Assembly (NCBI RefSeq): GCF_019636135.1 | Contig: NZ_JAHBYD010000006.1 | Coordinates: 62,001 to 126,000, forward strand | DNA from: Phenylobacterium sp. | GTDB lineage: Bacteria; Pseudomonadota; Alphaproteobacteria; Caulobacterales; Caulobacteraceae | Direction: 5' to 3' | DNA length: 64,000 bases | Shown here: one piece after another, positions 10,011-21,466 of the stretch | Numbering within the stretch: position 1 is the first letter of the stretch | Layout: the number at the start of each line of letters is the position of its first letter | Translations under genes and position numbers: made by a program | The notes under the pieces: model-generated | Told to the model about the DNA's origin: nothing | What the model saw: the letters and a program-made list of their open reading frames with translations, nothing else | Databases searched by the model: none

Positions 10011-11300
10011 GGATTTCACCATCACCGCGGCGAAGAAGCCGTCGGTGTCGTGGCGGGCGGGGGTGAGGGACAGGTAGTCAGGATGGGCCGAGTCCGTGAT
10101 CTGCGGGACGGCCTCGCGGAGCGGGACGGGGCGGAACTCCGGGTGTGCAGCGAGGAAGGCCTCGACCTGGGCCTCGTTCTCTTCGACCAGCAGCGAGCAG
10201 GTGGCGTAGACGAGGCGGCCGCCGGGCTTCACCAGCCGCGCGGCGCTGTCGAGGATGGCGGCCTGCAGCGGCAGCAGGGCCTCGAACCCGGCGTGTTCGG
10301 CGCGCCAGCGGGCGTCGGGGTTGCGCCGCCAGGTGCCCGTGCCGCTGCACGGCGCATCGACCAGGACGCGGTCGAAGCCGCCCTTGTGGCGCTTGACCCA
10401 CTTGTCGCGTTCGCTGCCGAGCAGGCGGGTCTGGATGTTGTGCAGGCCGGCGCGGCGGAAGCGTTCGGCGCCGCGCTTCAGCCGGTTCTCCAGCACGTCG
10501 CAGGCGATGACGACGCCCTTGTTCGCCATGTCGGCGGCGATCGCCAGGGTCTTGCCGCCGGCGCCGGCGCAGAAGTCGACGACGCGCTCGCCGGCCTTGG
10601 CGCCGACCAGCAGGGCGACGAGCTGCGAGCCCTCGTCCTGGATCTCGACCTCTCCGGTCCGCAGCATCGGCAGGCGGGAGAGCGACGCGCGCTCGCCTAT
10701 GCGGATGCCGTGGGGCGCCATCCGGCACGCCGTGGCCTTCAGGCCGAGGCCGGCGAGGGCGGCGAGCATGGCCTCGCGCGTGGTCCGGAGCGGATTGACC
10801 CGCAGGTCGAGCGGCGGCGGGGTCAGCATCCCGGCCATCTCGCGGGCGAAGGCGTCGCCGAAGCGGCGGCGGAGCGCGTCCAGCGCCCACTCGGGGCATT
10901 CGCCGCGCACCTCGTCGGGCATGGCGGGGTGATCGAGGGAGCCGCCCTGGAGCCGCCCCAGCAACTGGCGCTCGGGCTCCGTCAGGACGGCCGCGGCGAG
11001 CCGGCCGCCGCTGAACTGGCGCTCGACCTGCTCGCGGGTGCTGCCGCGGCCGAGCATGAGCCAGGCCAGCAGCCGGTTGCGCGGCGTGGCGGGCCGCTCG
11101 TACTTCGCGAGCCACCAGGTGAGCCGGGCCTGGCTGCGCAGCATCGAATAGACGAGGTCGTAGATCACGCCGCGATCGGCCTCGCTGAGGTCGCGGCGGG
11201 CGCGGAACCACGACGAGACCACCGCATCGGCGGGGCGGGGCGCGCGCTCGATCTCGCGGATGAGGTCGAGCGCGGCTTGCAGGCGGGCAGGGGGCGTCAC
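10008..11300 (-). CDS. RsmB/NOP-family rRNA (cytosine-C5) methyltransferase
   Basis: A 430-residue m5C RNA methyltransferase. The N-terminal ~140 residues form the NusB-like RNA-binding region. The SAM site is VDFCAGAGGKTLA, followed by the acidic VIACDVLENRL. Both catalytic cysteines are visible, in DAPCSGTG and in YATCSLL, as in RsmB and NOL1/NOP2 enzymes. The start is GTG. It ends inside the shared hairpin with the converging YgiQ gene. RsmB (C967 of 16S rRNA) is the likely counterpart, but alphaproteobacteria can have several paralogues, so no symbol is given. Confidence 0.9.
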   Translation of the reverse strand: MTPPARLQAALDLIREIERAPRPADAVVSSWFRARRDLSEADRGVIYDLVYSMLRSQARLTWWLAKYERPATPRNRLLAWLMLGRGSTREQVERQFSGGRLAAAVLTEPERQLLGRLQGGSLDHPAMPDEVRGECPEWALDALRRRFGDAFAREMAGMLTPPPLDLRVNPLRTTREAMLAALAGLGLKATACRMAPHGIRIGERASLSRLPMLRTGEVEIQDEGSQLVALLVGAKAGERVVDFCAGAGGKTLAIAADMANKGVVIACDVLENRLKRGAERFRRAGLHNIQTRLLGSERDKWVKRHKGGFDRVLVDAPCSGTGTWRRNPDARWRAEHAGFEALLPLQAAILDSAARLVKPGGRLVYATCSLLVEENEAQVEAFLAAHPEFRPVPLREAVPQITDSAHPDYLSLTPARHDTDGFFAAVMVKS

Positions 11301-11343
11301 GGCGAGGCGGACCTAGACGCCTTCCACGCCGCCGTCCAGCGGA

Positions 11344-13761
11344 TCACCCCGGCGGGCGGTCGGCGATGACCTCAGCCTCGGCGAGGTCGGCGATCTCCTG
11401 GGCGGCGTAGCCCAGCGACGCGAGGACCTCGGCGTTGTGCTGGCCGAGGCCGGGCGGGCCCTTCAGCATCACCTGCCGGCGGCTGAAGTGGAGCGGGAAG
11501 CCGGGGAAGCGCTGCGGGCCGGCGTCGGCCTGGTCCAGGGTGACGATGAAGCCGCGGGCCGCCAGATGCTCGCTTTCGACCAGGTCGCGGTTCGTGAAGG
11601 CCGGGCAGGCGGGGACGCCGGCGGCCTGGAGCGCGATGGCGGCGTCCATGGCCGTGCGCCGGCTCGTCCACGCGGATATGGCCGCTTCGATCGCCGCGCG
11701 GTCGGCCTGCCGCGCCTCGACCGTGAGGTCGGCGCGGGCGTCGCCGATGAGGCCGGCCAGGGCCCGCCACTCGTCGTCGCTGCGGACCGCGACGGCGACC
11801 CAGACGTCGTCGCCCTGGCAGGGAAAGACGCCGTGCGGCGCGTGGTCGGGCGAGCTGTTGCCGCGGCGCGCGGGCGGGGCGCCATGCACCGACGCCGCCA
11901 CCAGCGCTTCGCCCGCGAAGCTGAGCAGGCCTTCGAGCTGCGAGAGGTCGGCGTGGACCGGGCCGCCGCCGCCTGCGGCCTGTTCCCAGAGCCCGCCCAG
12001 CACCGCCGCCGCGCCGAGTGCGCCGCCGATGGCGTCAGGGTAGGCGACGCCGATCCGCATCGGTCCTTCGCCCTCGTAGCCCATGGCCTGGTCCACGCCG
12101 CCGAATGCCTCCAGCAGGGGGCCGTAGGCGCCGAAGTCGCGCATGGGCCCCGTTTCGCCGTAGCCGGTCATGGCCACCGTGACGGCGTTCGGCCGATGCG
12201 CCTCGATGGAGGCGCGGTCGATCCCGAGGGAGTCGGCGCCGCGGGGCGAGAAGTTGTGCAGGACGGCGTCCGCCGAGGCGAGCAGGCGGGCCAGCACCGC
12301 CTCGCCGCCGGGCGCCTTCACGTCGAGCGCCAGGCTTCGCTTCCCGCGGCCCAGCTTGTTGATGACGGCCGAGCGGTTCCAGCGGCGCTCGCCCGGCTCG
12401 GCGTGGGGATAGACCGGCGCGCGGATGAGCGGGTCGGGCAGGTCGCCCCACCGGAGCGGCGCGGCGGGCTGCGCGCCGCCGGGCGGACCGCGGCCTGCGG
12501 GATGCTCGACCTTGATCACCTCCATCCCGAGGTCGGCCAGGAACCGCCCGGCGAGCGGCCCGGCCCAGGCCAGCGTGAATTCGGCGACGCGTTTGGTGGA
12601 GAGGTCGAGGCGAGGGTGTTCAGGGCGCGTCGCGCCGTCGAGGCCGGCCAGCACGTCGGCCGTGTGTTCCTCCGGCGCCGGCGCGGGGCGGTCGCGGCGA
12701 TCGCTGCGGCTGAGGACGAACGGCGCGCGCGGGACCTTGCCGCCCGGCGCGCCGGGCAGGTCGGCCCAGAGGTCGCGCGCCTTCAGGTGCCCGGCTTCGA
12801 GCGTCTCGGTGTAGTCGAGCAGGCGGCTGGCCGGCACGCGGGCCGCCTGCAGGATCTCGACGATCCCGGCGGCGCTGTGCTGTTGCAGGAACGGCTGGAC
12901 CCGCGCGTCGATCTCCGCCGCCCGCTCGAAGCGCTCGGCCGGCGCGTTGAGGCGCTCGTCGGCGAGCAGGTCGGGCACATCCAGGGCGATGCAGAACGCC
13001 TCCCACTGCGCGAGCGTCGCCGCGCCGATGCAGACCCAGCCGTCGCGACAGCGGAAGAGCGCCATCGGGTGGTAGGCCTCGCCCAGCAGCGCGCCCCAGC
13101 GCCGCTTCACCGCGCCCGTATGGGTGTACATGACGATCGACCACTGGTGGGCGGCGGCGCCGCACTCCATCGCGCCGACGTCGACGAGCTGGCCCAGGCC
13201 CGTGCAGGTGCGGTCGAAGAGGGCGGCCTGGGCGCCCACGGCCGCCGCGGCGCCGGCGAGGCAGGCGTTCAGCGGACTGCCGGGGGTGAGCGGCGCGCGG
13301 CCGGGCTCGCCGGTCAGGTAGAGGTGGCCGCCCGAGGCCCAGTCGATGAGCGGGCTGTGCTTCCAGGCCGCCAGGGGGCCGGAGAGGCCGAAGCCGCTGG
13401 TCACCACATGCACGGCCGCCGGGTTGAGGGCGGCGATATGGTCGTGCAGGGCCAGCGCCGCGGCCGGCTCGCCGTCGCAACCGGAGACGACGATGTCGGC
13501 CCAGCGGATCAGGCGGTCGAGGCCTTCGCCGTTGGCGACGATCGAGCGTTTGCCGTAGTTCAGGTGCTCATGCAGCGCGCTGCGGCCACGCGGGTCGAGC
13601 GGGCGGCCGGTCGGATCCGGGATCCACGGGCCTTCGCGACGCAGCGCAGAGCCCTCCGAGGGTTCGAGCATGACGACGTCGGCGCCCAGCGCCCCCAGCA
13701 CCCGCGTGCAGTAGGCCCCCGCCACGGACTCGCTGAGTTCCAGCACCCGCACGCCCCGCAT
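11344..13761 (-). CDS. Tandem CaiB/BaiF family CoA-transferase
   Basis: An 805-residue protein made of two consecutive family III CoA-transferase units. Unit one (about 1-370) begins GVRVLELSESVAGAYCTRVLGALGADVVMLEP. Unit two (about 385-805) restarts with VAEFTLAWAGPLAGRFLADLGMEVIKVEHP, the usual N-terminal motif of the family. Ordinary members are ~400 residues and act as interlocked dimers, so a fused dimer is plausible. Family members move CoA between carboxylic acids (formyl-CoA:oxalate, carnitine, bile acids). The substrate cannot be told from the sequence, and no catabolic genes flank it. Confidence 0.88.
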   Translation of the reverse strand: MRGVRVLELSESVAGAYCTRVLGALGADVVMLEPSEGSALRREGPWIPDPTGRPLDPRGRSALHEHLNYGKRSIVANGEGLDRLIRWADIVVSGCDGEPAAALALHDHIAALNPAAVHVVTSGFGLSGPLAAWKHSPLIDWASGGHLYLTGEPGRAPLTPGSPLNACLAGAAAAVGAQAALFDRTCTGLGQLVDVGAMECGAAAHQWSIVMYTHTGAVKRRWGALLGEAYHPMALFRCRDGWVCIGAATLAQWEAFCIALDVPDLLADERLNAPAERFERAAEIDARVQPFLQQHSAAGIVEILQAARVPASRLLDYTETLEAGHLKARDLWADLPGAPGGKVPRAPFVLSRSDRRDRPAPAPEEHTADVLAGLDGATRPEHPRLDLSTKRVAEFTLAWAGPLAGRFLADLGMEVIKVEHPAGRGPPGGAQPAAPLRWGDLPDPLIRAPVYPHAEPGERRWNRSAVINKLGRGKRSLALDVKAPGGEAVLARLLASADAVLHNFSPRGADSLGIDRASIEAHRPNAVTVAMTGYGETGPMRDFGAYGPLLEAFGGVDQAMGYEGEGPMRIGVAYPDAIGGALGAAAVLGGLWEQAAGGGGPVHADLSQLEGLLSFAGEALVAASVHGAPPARRGNSSPDHAPHGVFPCQGDDVWVAVAVRSDDEWRALAGLIGDARADLTVEARQADRAAIEAAISAWTSRRTAMDAAIALQAAGVPACPAFTNRDLVESEHLAARGFIVTLDQADAGPQRFPGFPLHFSRRQVMLKGPPGLGQHNAEVLASLGYAAQEIADLAEAEVIADRPPG

Positions 13762-13845
13762 CGACGTCCCGTCCCTTCGGCTTGTCGCTGCGGGCAGTTA
13801 AGGGCACGCGGGCAGGGCCAGCAACGCTGCCGCCGCGGAAGCGAA

Positions 13846-13871
13846 AAGGCCCGGGATCGCTCCAGGGCCTT
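13846..13871 (-). terminator. Intrinsic terminator after clpA
   Basis: On the minus strand, AAGGCCC and GGGCCTT arms are followed by TTTT about 25 bp past the clpA stop. The stem is short but correctly placed for the clpS-clpA transcript. Confidence 0.6.
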
Positions 13872-13896
13872 CGCATTCCGATGCTCCGGCGGCGGC

Positions 13897-16209
<2,313 letters not shown>

Positions 16210-16215
16210 GAGCGC

Positions 16216-16545
16216 CTAATCCTTTTCCATGGTGCATTGCAGCGGGTGCTGATGCCGCCGCGCCGTATCAACGACCTGGGCTACTTTTGTTTCCGCCACT
16301 TCGTATGTGTAGATCCCGCAGACGCCCACACCGTGTTGATGGACGTGAAGCATGATCCGAGTCGCATCTTCGCGCGACTTGTTGAAGAATTGCTCAAGTA
16401 CGTACACGACGAACTCCATCGGCGTGTAGTCGTCGTTGAGGATCAGAACCCGATACATGCTCGGCTTCTGAGTCTTCGGCTTGGTCTGGGTGATGACCGT
16501 CGAGCGAACGCCGGTGTCAGCGTCACCATCCTTTCGTTCGCTCAT
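16216..16545 (-). CDS. clpS: ClpS, adaptor of the ClpAP protease
   Basis: A 109-residue N-end-rule adaptor that delivers proteins with bulky N-terminal residues to ClpA. The core is [20 protein letters not shown], followed by [21 protein letters not shown], with the Asn-Asp and His residues that form the N-degron pocket. The ATG at 16545 is preceded by AAGGAG; the frame runs 30 codons further upstream without family similarity. It is directly upstream of clpA. Confidence 0.95.
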   Translation of the reverse strand: MSERKDGDADTGVRSTVITQTKPKTQKPSMYRVLILNDDYTPMEFVVYVLEQFFNKSREDATRIMLHVHQHGVGVCGIYTYEVAETKVAQVVDTARRHQHPLQCTMEKD

Positions 16546-16638
16546 GTGTCCGTTCTCCTTGCGGGCGCCGGTCCGGGCCATCCCGACCCGATTAGATATG
16601 CCAGAAAGCGCCTTTTGAAAGGGATGAATCGTCACGGC

Positions 16639-16674
16639 CCGGGTTCACGCTGCGGCGCCTGCGCCTGAACCCGG
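16639..16674 (-). terminator. Hairpin downstream of dinB
   Basis: CCGGGTTCA (16639-16647) pairs with TGAACCCGG (16666-16674), and the loop contains further GC pairing. There is no T-run. It lies between the end of dinB and the start of clpS and is a possible terminator of the HAD-ROK-dinB operon. Confidence 0.4.
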
Positions 16675-16717
16675 CGGCCCGCCGCCTGCCGGCTTTCGTG
16701 GCGTTGGCGCCGAAACC

Positions 16718-17989
16718 TCACTCTTCGTCATACGTGGTCCTGGCCCGCAGGATGCGTCCCGAGGTGACCGAATCGGGGCCGAACTTCGCGCGGATCGCGT
16801 CGATGGACCGTTCGGAGGCCAGCGCCTTCTTCTCGTCGCCGGCGAAGAAGTCGTCCGCGGCCTGCCCGGCGTCGACCAGGTCGGCGATGCCGATGCCGAT
16901 CAGGCGCCACGGCCGGCCGGTGGCCTCCCGGGCCAGCAGCTCGCGGCCGACCTTGAAGAGGGTGTGCGCGGTCTGGGTGGCGACGGGCAGGGTGCGGCGC
17001 CGTGTCACGATCCGGAAGTCGGTGGTCCTGAGCTTCAGCGTCACCACGCGGCCGGCGACGCCGCCCTGGCGGGCCTGGCGGGCCACCCGCTCGGCCAGCG
17101 GGGCCAGCCTGTCCTCCAGGTCGGGGATGCGGCTGAGGTCCTCGTTGAAGGTGGTCTCGCAACTGATGCCCTTGCGCGCCTCGTTGGGGTTCACCGCGCG
17201 ATGGTCGCGGCCGTGGGCGAGGTTGTGCAGGCGCAGGCCGTGGGCGCCCCAGCGCTCGGCCAGCACCTTCACGTCGACGCGGGCCAGGTCGCCCACCGTG
17301 TGGTAGCCGGCCTTCTCCAGGCTGGCGACCATCGCGGGCCCGACGCCGGGCAGGATCCTCACCGGCTTGTCGGCCAGGAACTGCTGCGCCTCATGGCCGA
17401 TCACCGAGAAGCCGCGGGGCTTGTCGAGGTCGGAGGCGACCTTGGCCAGGAACTTGTTCGCCGCCAGGCCGATGGAGACGGTGAGGCCGGTCTCGTCCTC
17501 GATGCGCTGCTGCAGCTTCGCGAGCGTGACGGCGGGCGGCGCGCCGTGCAGGCGCTCGGTGCCGGAGAGGTCCATCCAGGCCTCGTCGAGGCTGAGGTTC
17601 TGGATCAGCGGCGTGAGCTCCGCCGCCATGCCCAGGATGCGCTTCGATTCGGCGCGGTACTTGGCGAAGTCGGGCTTGATCACCACGGCCTCGGGGCAGG
17701 CCTTCAGCGCCTTGAACATCGGCATGGCCGAGCGCACGCCCTTGATGCGGGCGATGTAGCAGCAGGTGGTGACGACGCCGCGCTTGCCGCCGCCGACGAT
17801 CACCGCCCGGTCGCGCAGCTCGGGCCGGTCGCGCTTCTCGACGCTGGCGTAGAAGGCGTCGCAGTCCATGTGGGCGATGGCGAGGGCGCCCAGCTCGGGA
17901 TGCGTCACCACCCGCGGCGTGCCGCAGGACGGGCAGCGCCGCACGGCCTCCTCGCCGCTCCAGAAGCAGTCGCGGCAGAAGGCCCTCAT
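16718..17989 (-). CDS. dinB: DNA polymerase IV (Y family) with N-terminal zinc ribbon
   Basis: A 423-residue translesion polymerase. An N-terminal four-cysteine ribbon (C5, C8, C19, C22) precedes the catalytic core, an extension seen in alphaproteobacterial DinB. The metal-binding MDCDAFYASVE (D42) and SLDEAWMDL motifs are intact. The helix-hairpin-helix ILPGVGPAM and the little-finger region follow. Its ATG overlaps the stop of the ROK kinase by 4 bp (ATGA). No LexA box is visible in the operon's upstream region at 19521-19631. Confidence 0.93.
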   Translation of the reverse strand: MRAFCRDCFWSGEEAVRRCPSCGTPRVVTHPELGALAIAHMDCDAFYASVEKRDRPELRDRAVIVGGGKRGVVTTCCYIARIKGVRSAMPMFKALKACPEAVVIKPDFAKYRAESKRILGMAAELTPLIQNLSLDEAWMDLSGTERLHGAPPAVTLAKLQQRIEDETGLTVSIGLAANKFLAKVASDLDKPRGFSVIGHEAQQFLADKPVRILPGVGPAMVASLEKAGYHTVGDLARVDVKVLAERWGAHGLRLHNLAHGRDHRAVNPNEARKGISCETTFNEDLSRIPDLEDRLAPLAERVARQARQGGVAGRVVTLKLRTTDFRIVTRRRTLPVATQTAHTLFKVGRELLAREATGRPWRLIGIGIADLVDAGQAADDFFAGDEKKALASERSIDAIRAKFGPDSVTSGRILRARTTYDEE

Positions 17990-18861
17990 TCCAGCTCGTC
18001 CAGCCGCCAGAGCCAGGCCGCGCCCCGGACGCCCGACGAGTCGCCGTGCATCGCCTTCACGACAGGCGTGGCGAACACGTCGGAGAAGACGTGCGGGGCG
18101 ATGGCCTCGGGCAGCCGCTCGTAGAGCCGTGCGATGTTCGACATGCCGCCGCCCAGGACGACGACGTCGGGGTCGAGCACGTCGGCGATCACGGCGAGGC
18201 CGCGGGCGAGGCGGTCGATGTAGGTGTCGAGGGCGTCCAGGTCGCCCGCCGCCACCGCGGCCTCGGCCGGGCGGCCGGCCTCGCGGGCGAAGCCCGTCCC
18301 CGACAGCCAGAGCTCCAGGCAGTTCACGCGGCCGCACCAGCAGGCGACGCCCGGCAGTTCGGGCCCGCGCGGCCAGGGCAGGGGCGTGTGGCCCCACTCG
18401 CCGGCGATCCGGTTGCGGCCCTCCAGCAGGCGGCCGTCCACGGCGATCCCGCCGCCGCAGCCTGTGCCGACGATCACCGCGAAGACCACCCCCGCGCCGG
18501 CCGCCGCCCCGTCGGTGGCCTCGGACAGCGCCAGGCAGTTGGCGTCGTTGGCGTAGCGGACGGGGCGGCCCAGCGTCCGCTCCAGGTCGGCCGGGAAGGG
18601 CCGGTCGTTCAGCACCGTCGAGTTGGAGTTGCGCATCAGGCCGGTGACCGGCGAGGGGGAGCCGGGTCCGCCGACGCCGATGCGCGCCACCTTCGCGCCC
18701 GCCTGCCGCTCGGCCTCGGCGACGACCTGCGCGGTCGCATCGAGCCGCGCCGGATAGTCCGGCGGCGTGGCCACGCGCACCCGTGCCTGGAAGCGGCCCC
18801 CGGCGTCCAGCGCCGCGGCCTCGATCTTGGTGCCGCCGAAGTCGACGCCGATGCGGATCAT
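17986..18861 (-). CDS. ROK family sugar kinase
   Basis: A 291-residue ROK-fold kinase. It has the phosphate-binding DFGGTKIEAA, a second phosphate motif GTGCGGGIAVDG, the sugar-binding GEWGHTPLP histidine, and the zinc knuckle CWCGRVNCLE. Such proteins phosphorylate fructose, glucose or N-acetyl-hexosamines; the fructokinase/NagK subgroup is likeliest. The start overlaps the HAD gene stop (ATGA) and the end overlaps dinB, making a coupled three-gene operon. Confidence 0.9.
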   Translation of the reverse strand: MIRIGVDFGGTKIEAAALDAGGRFQARVRVATPPDYPARLDATAQVVAEAERQAGAKVARIGVGGPGSPSPVTGLMRNSNSTVLNDRPFPADLERTLGRPVRYANDANCLALSEATDGAAAGAGVVFAVIVGTGCGGGIAVDGRLLEGRNRIAGEWGHTPLPWPRGPELPGVACWCGRVNCLELWLSGTGFAREAGRPAEAAVAAGDLDALDTYIDRLARGLAVIADVLDPDVVVLGGGMSNIARLYERLPEAIAPHVFSDVFATPVVKAMHGDSSGVRGAAWLWRLDELE

Positions 18862-19520
18862 GGCGCGCGGCGGACCGCCGCTTCGATCGCTTCGCCCAGG
18901 TCGGCCCAGTCGTCGAAGCGGGGGTGGTTGTCGGAGCGCGGCGCGAACGGGCGCAGGCGCAGGTCCGCGACGTGCTGGAACGTCGCCGTGCCCGGCGAAT
19001 GCTCCGTCACCGAATCGAGGTTCGGCAGCAGGTCGTCGACGAAGGCGGTGCGGTGCGGAGTCTGGGCGACCAGGCCGGCGGCGATCGGCCCCTTGGGACC
19101 CGAGTTCAGCACGAGCGGATGGGCCATCCCGTGCCGGGCCAGCCATTGGGCGCGCAGCCGCTCGCCCTGGGCCGGCGCGTTCGACAGGATCAGGATCTCG
19201 GCCGACTTCGCGAGCTTGTTCAGCGCGGCGATCGCCCCCGGCGCCGGCTCGATCTCGTGGCAGTGGCCGGCGAAGAACTCGTCGAACAGCCTGCGCCCCG
19301 TCTCCAGGTCGATGTGCTCGGAGCCGCCCGGCGGATAGACGTTCTGGAACAGGGCGAACCGCTCGATCCGCATCTCGTAGCCGCGGCCGGCCAGGAAGTC
19401 GCCGAAGCCCTGCATGAACAGGCCCAGCACCTCGTCCACGTCGACCAGCACCAGGGGCCGCTCGGCCGGCAGGCCCAGCGAGGCGAGGGTGGGAACGGTC
19501 GGGGTCGGGGCTTGGGCCAA
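18858..19520 (-). CDS. HAD family hydrolase
   Basis: A 220-residue haloacid-dehalogenase-fold protein. Motif I is LVDVDEVLG (nucleophile Asp), motif II is ILSNAP, and the acidic motif IV is FVDDLLPN. A cap of ~60 residues lies between motifs I and II. It is the first gene of the HAD-ROK-dinB operon and diverges from divK. The substrate is unknown; pairing with a sugar kinase suggests a sugar phosphate, which is inference only. Confidence 0.83.
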   Translation of the reverse strand: MAQAPTPTVPTLASLGLPAERPLVLVDVDEVLGLFMQGFGDFLAGRGYEMRIERFALFQNVYPPGGSEHIDLETGRRLFDEFFAGHCHEIEPAPGAIAALNKLAKSAEILILSNAPAQGERLRAQWLARHGMAHPLVLNSGPKGPIAAGLVAQTPHRTAFVDDLLPNLDSVTEHSPGTATFQHVADLRLRPFAPRSDNHPRFDDWADLGEAIEAAVRRAP

Positions 19521-19631
19521 GTCACCTCGGTACGCGGATAACGAAGTTTAAGGATATCGCGGGGAATAACCATCGGCAGGGTGGGGAAGGCCGAAAACCG
19601 GCCGGGTCCCAAGAACGCTTGTCGGGGCTGA

Positions 19632-19997
19632 ATGGCCAAGAAGGTCCTCATCGTCGAGGATAACGAGCTGAACATGAAGCTCTTTCATGATCTGCTCGAA
19701 GCCCAGGGGTACGAGACCCTCGAGACCCGTGAGGGTCTGGCCGCGCTGTCGCTCGCCCGCGAGCACAAGCCGGACCTCATCCTGATGGACATCCAGCTCC
19801 CCGAGATCTCGGGGCTGGAGGTCACCAAGTGGCTCAAGGAGGACGACGACCTCGCGCACATCCCGGTGGTGGCGGTGACCGCCTTCGCCATGAAGGGCGA
19901 CGAGGAGCGGATCCGCGAGGGCGGCTGCGAGGCCTATATCTCCAAGCCGATCTCGGTCAGCCACTTCCTCGAAACCATCAAGCGCCTGTTGAACTAG
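19632..19997 (+). CDS. divK: Single-domain response regulator DivK
   Basis: A 121-residue stand-alone receiver domain, essential in Caulobacter polarity: phosphorylated DivK binds DivL/CckA and PleC/DivJ to control CtrA. The sequence is close to Caulobacter DivK as I recall it ([58 protein letters not shown]). The phosphoacceptor is D53, with the acidic pair E9-D10 and the conserved Thr and Lys present. It is immediately upstream of pleD (7 bp), the arrangement known in Caulobacter. Confidence 0.97.
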   Translation: MAKKVLIVEDNELNMKLFHDLLEAQGYETLETREGLAALSLAREHKPDLILMDIQLPEISGLEVTKWLKEDDDLAHIPVVAVTAFAMKGDEERIREGGCEAYISKPISVSHFLETIKRLLN

Positions 19998-20004
19998 GCC
20001 GCCC

Positions 20005-21369
20005 ATGTCCGCCCGCATCCTCGTCGTCGACGACATCGAATCGAACGTGCGGCTGCTGGAGGCCAAGCTTTCGGCCGAATACTACGAGGTGCTGACCGCC
20101 TGCGACGGGCCGACCGCCCTGGCCGTGGCCGCCTCCGAGCGCCCCGACATCGTGCTGCTCGACGTCATGATGCCCGGCATGGACGGCTTCCAGGTCTGCC
20201 GCCGGCTCAAGGACGACCCCGAGACGCGCCATGTGCCGGTGGTGCTGGTGACCGCCCTCGACGGCCGCGCCGACCGCGTGGCGGGCCTGGAGGCCGGCGC
20301 CGACGACTTCCTGACCAAGCCCATCGACGACGTGATGCTGTTCGCCCGCGTCCGCAGCCTCGTGCGCCTGAAGGCCGTGATCGACGAGTTGCGCGACCGC
20401 GAGGCCTCGGGCCGCCGCATGGGCGTGATCGCCGGCGCCGCCTCGCGCCTGGGCGGCTCGGGCGGCCGCATCCTCATCGTAGACGACAACCCGCGCCAGG
20501 CCGAGCGCGTGGCCTCCGAACTCTCGATCGAGCACCGCCCGGTCGTGGAGACCGAGGCCTACAAGGCCGCGCTCACCGCCCGCGGCCCCGTGGACCTGGT
20601 CATCGTGAACACCGGCGCCAAGGCCTTCGACGGCCTGCGCTTCGCAGCCGGCCTGCGCTCGGACGAGACCACGCGGCAGATCCCGATCCTGGCCGTCGCC
20701 GACGTCGACGAGCGGCCCAAGGCGGTCAAGGCGCTGGAGATCGGCGTCAACGACATCCTGGCCCGCCCGATCGACCCGGGCGAGCTGGCCGCCCGCGTGC
20801 GCACCCAGATTCGCCGCAAGCGCTACACCGACTACCTGCGCTCGAACCTCGACCACTCGCTGGAACTGGCCGTCACCGACCAGCTCACCGGCCTGCACAA
20901 CCGCCGCTACATGTCGGGCCAGCTCGAGGCGCTGATGCGCCGCGCCTGCCAGGGCGGCGAGCCCGTGTCGCTGCTGGTCATCGACATCGACCACTTCAAG
21001 AAGGTCAACGACAGCTTCGGCCACGACGTGGGCGACGAGGTGCTGGCCGAGTTCGCCGTGCGCCTGGCCTCCAACGTGCGCGCCATCGACCTGCCCGTCC
21101 GCCACGGCGGCGAGGAGTTCGTGGTCGTCATGCCCGACACCGACCTGGAGGACGCGCGCCGCATCGCCGAGCGCATCCGCCTGCACGTGGCCGGCGCGCC
21201 CTTCCGCGTGATGGGCGGCCAGGAGCTGCTCAGCGTCACCATCTCCATCGGCGTCGCCTCCAGCGCCGGCGCGAGCGACACGTCGAACGCGCTCCTGAAG
21301 CGCGCCGACGAAGCCGTCTACGAAGCCAAGTCCCGCGGCCGCAACCGGGTGATCGCGCGGGCGGCATAG
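20005..21369 (+). CDS. pleD: Diguanylate cyclase PleD (REC-REC-GGDEF)
   Basis: A 454-residue response regulator making c-di-GMP at the stalked pole. The first receiver has D53 in LLDVMMPGMDG; the second receiver (about 154-275) is a degenerate adaptor. The GGDEF domain has the active GGEEF at 368-372 and the inhibitory RxxD site at 359-362 (RAID), the same numbering as Caulobacter PleD. It drives loss of the flagellum and stalk formation in the model organism. Co-transcribed with divK. Confidence 0.97.
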   Translation: MSARILVVDDIESNVRLLEAKLSAEYYEVLTACDGPTALAVAASERPDIVLLDVMMPGMDGFQVCRRLKDDPETRHVPVVLVTALDGRADRVAGLEAGADDFLTKPIDDVMLFARVRSLVRLKAVIDELRDREASGRRMGVIAGAASRLGGSGGRILIVDDNPRQAERVASELSIEHRPVVETEAYKAALTARGPVDLVIVNTGAKAFDGLRFAAGLRSDETTRQIPILAVADVDERPKAVKALEIGVNDILARPIDPGELAARVRTQIRRKRYTDYLRSNLDHSLELAVTDQLTGLHNRRYMSGQLEALMRRACQGGEPVSLLVIDIDHFKKVNDSFGHDVGDEVLAEFAVRLASNVRAIDLPVRHGGEEFVVVMPDTDLEDARRIAERIRLHVAGAPFRVMGGQELLSVTISIGVASSAGASDTSNALLKRADEAVYEAKSRGRNRVIARAA

Positions 21370-21466
21370 AGGCTCAGTCCCGCCCGTAGATCCATTCCGT
21401 CAGCATCAGCCGCGGGACGGAGAGTCGCCCCAGTCAGCGACTGATTCTCCACTGTCAGCGGTGCGC

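Noticed and set aside
19540..19575. Possible CtrA site (TTAA-spacer-TTAA type) between the HAD gene and divK
   Set aside because: The closest fit is TTAA-N6-TTATC on the minus strand. Both spacing and the second half differ from TTAA-N7-TTAA, so it is not listed although divK is CtrA-linked in Caulobacter.
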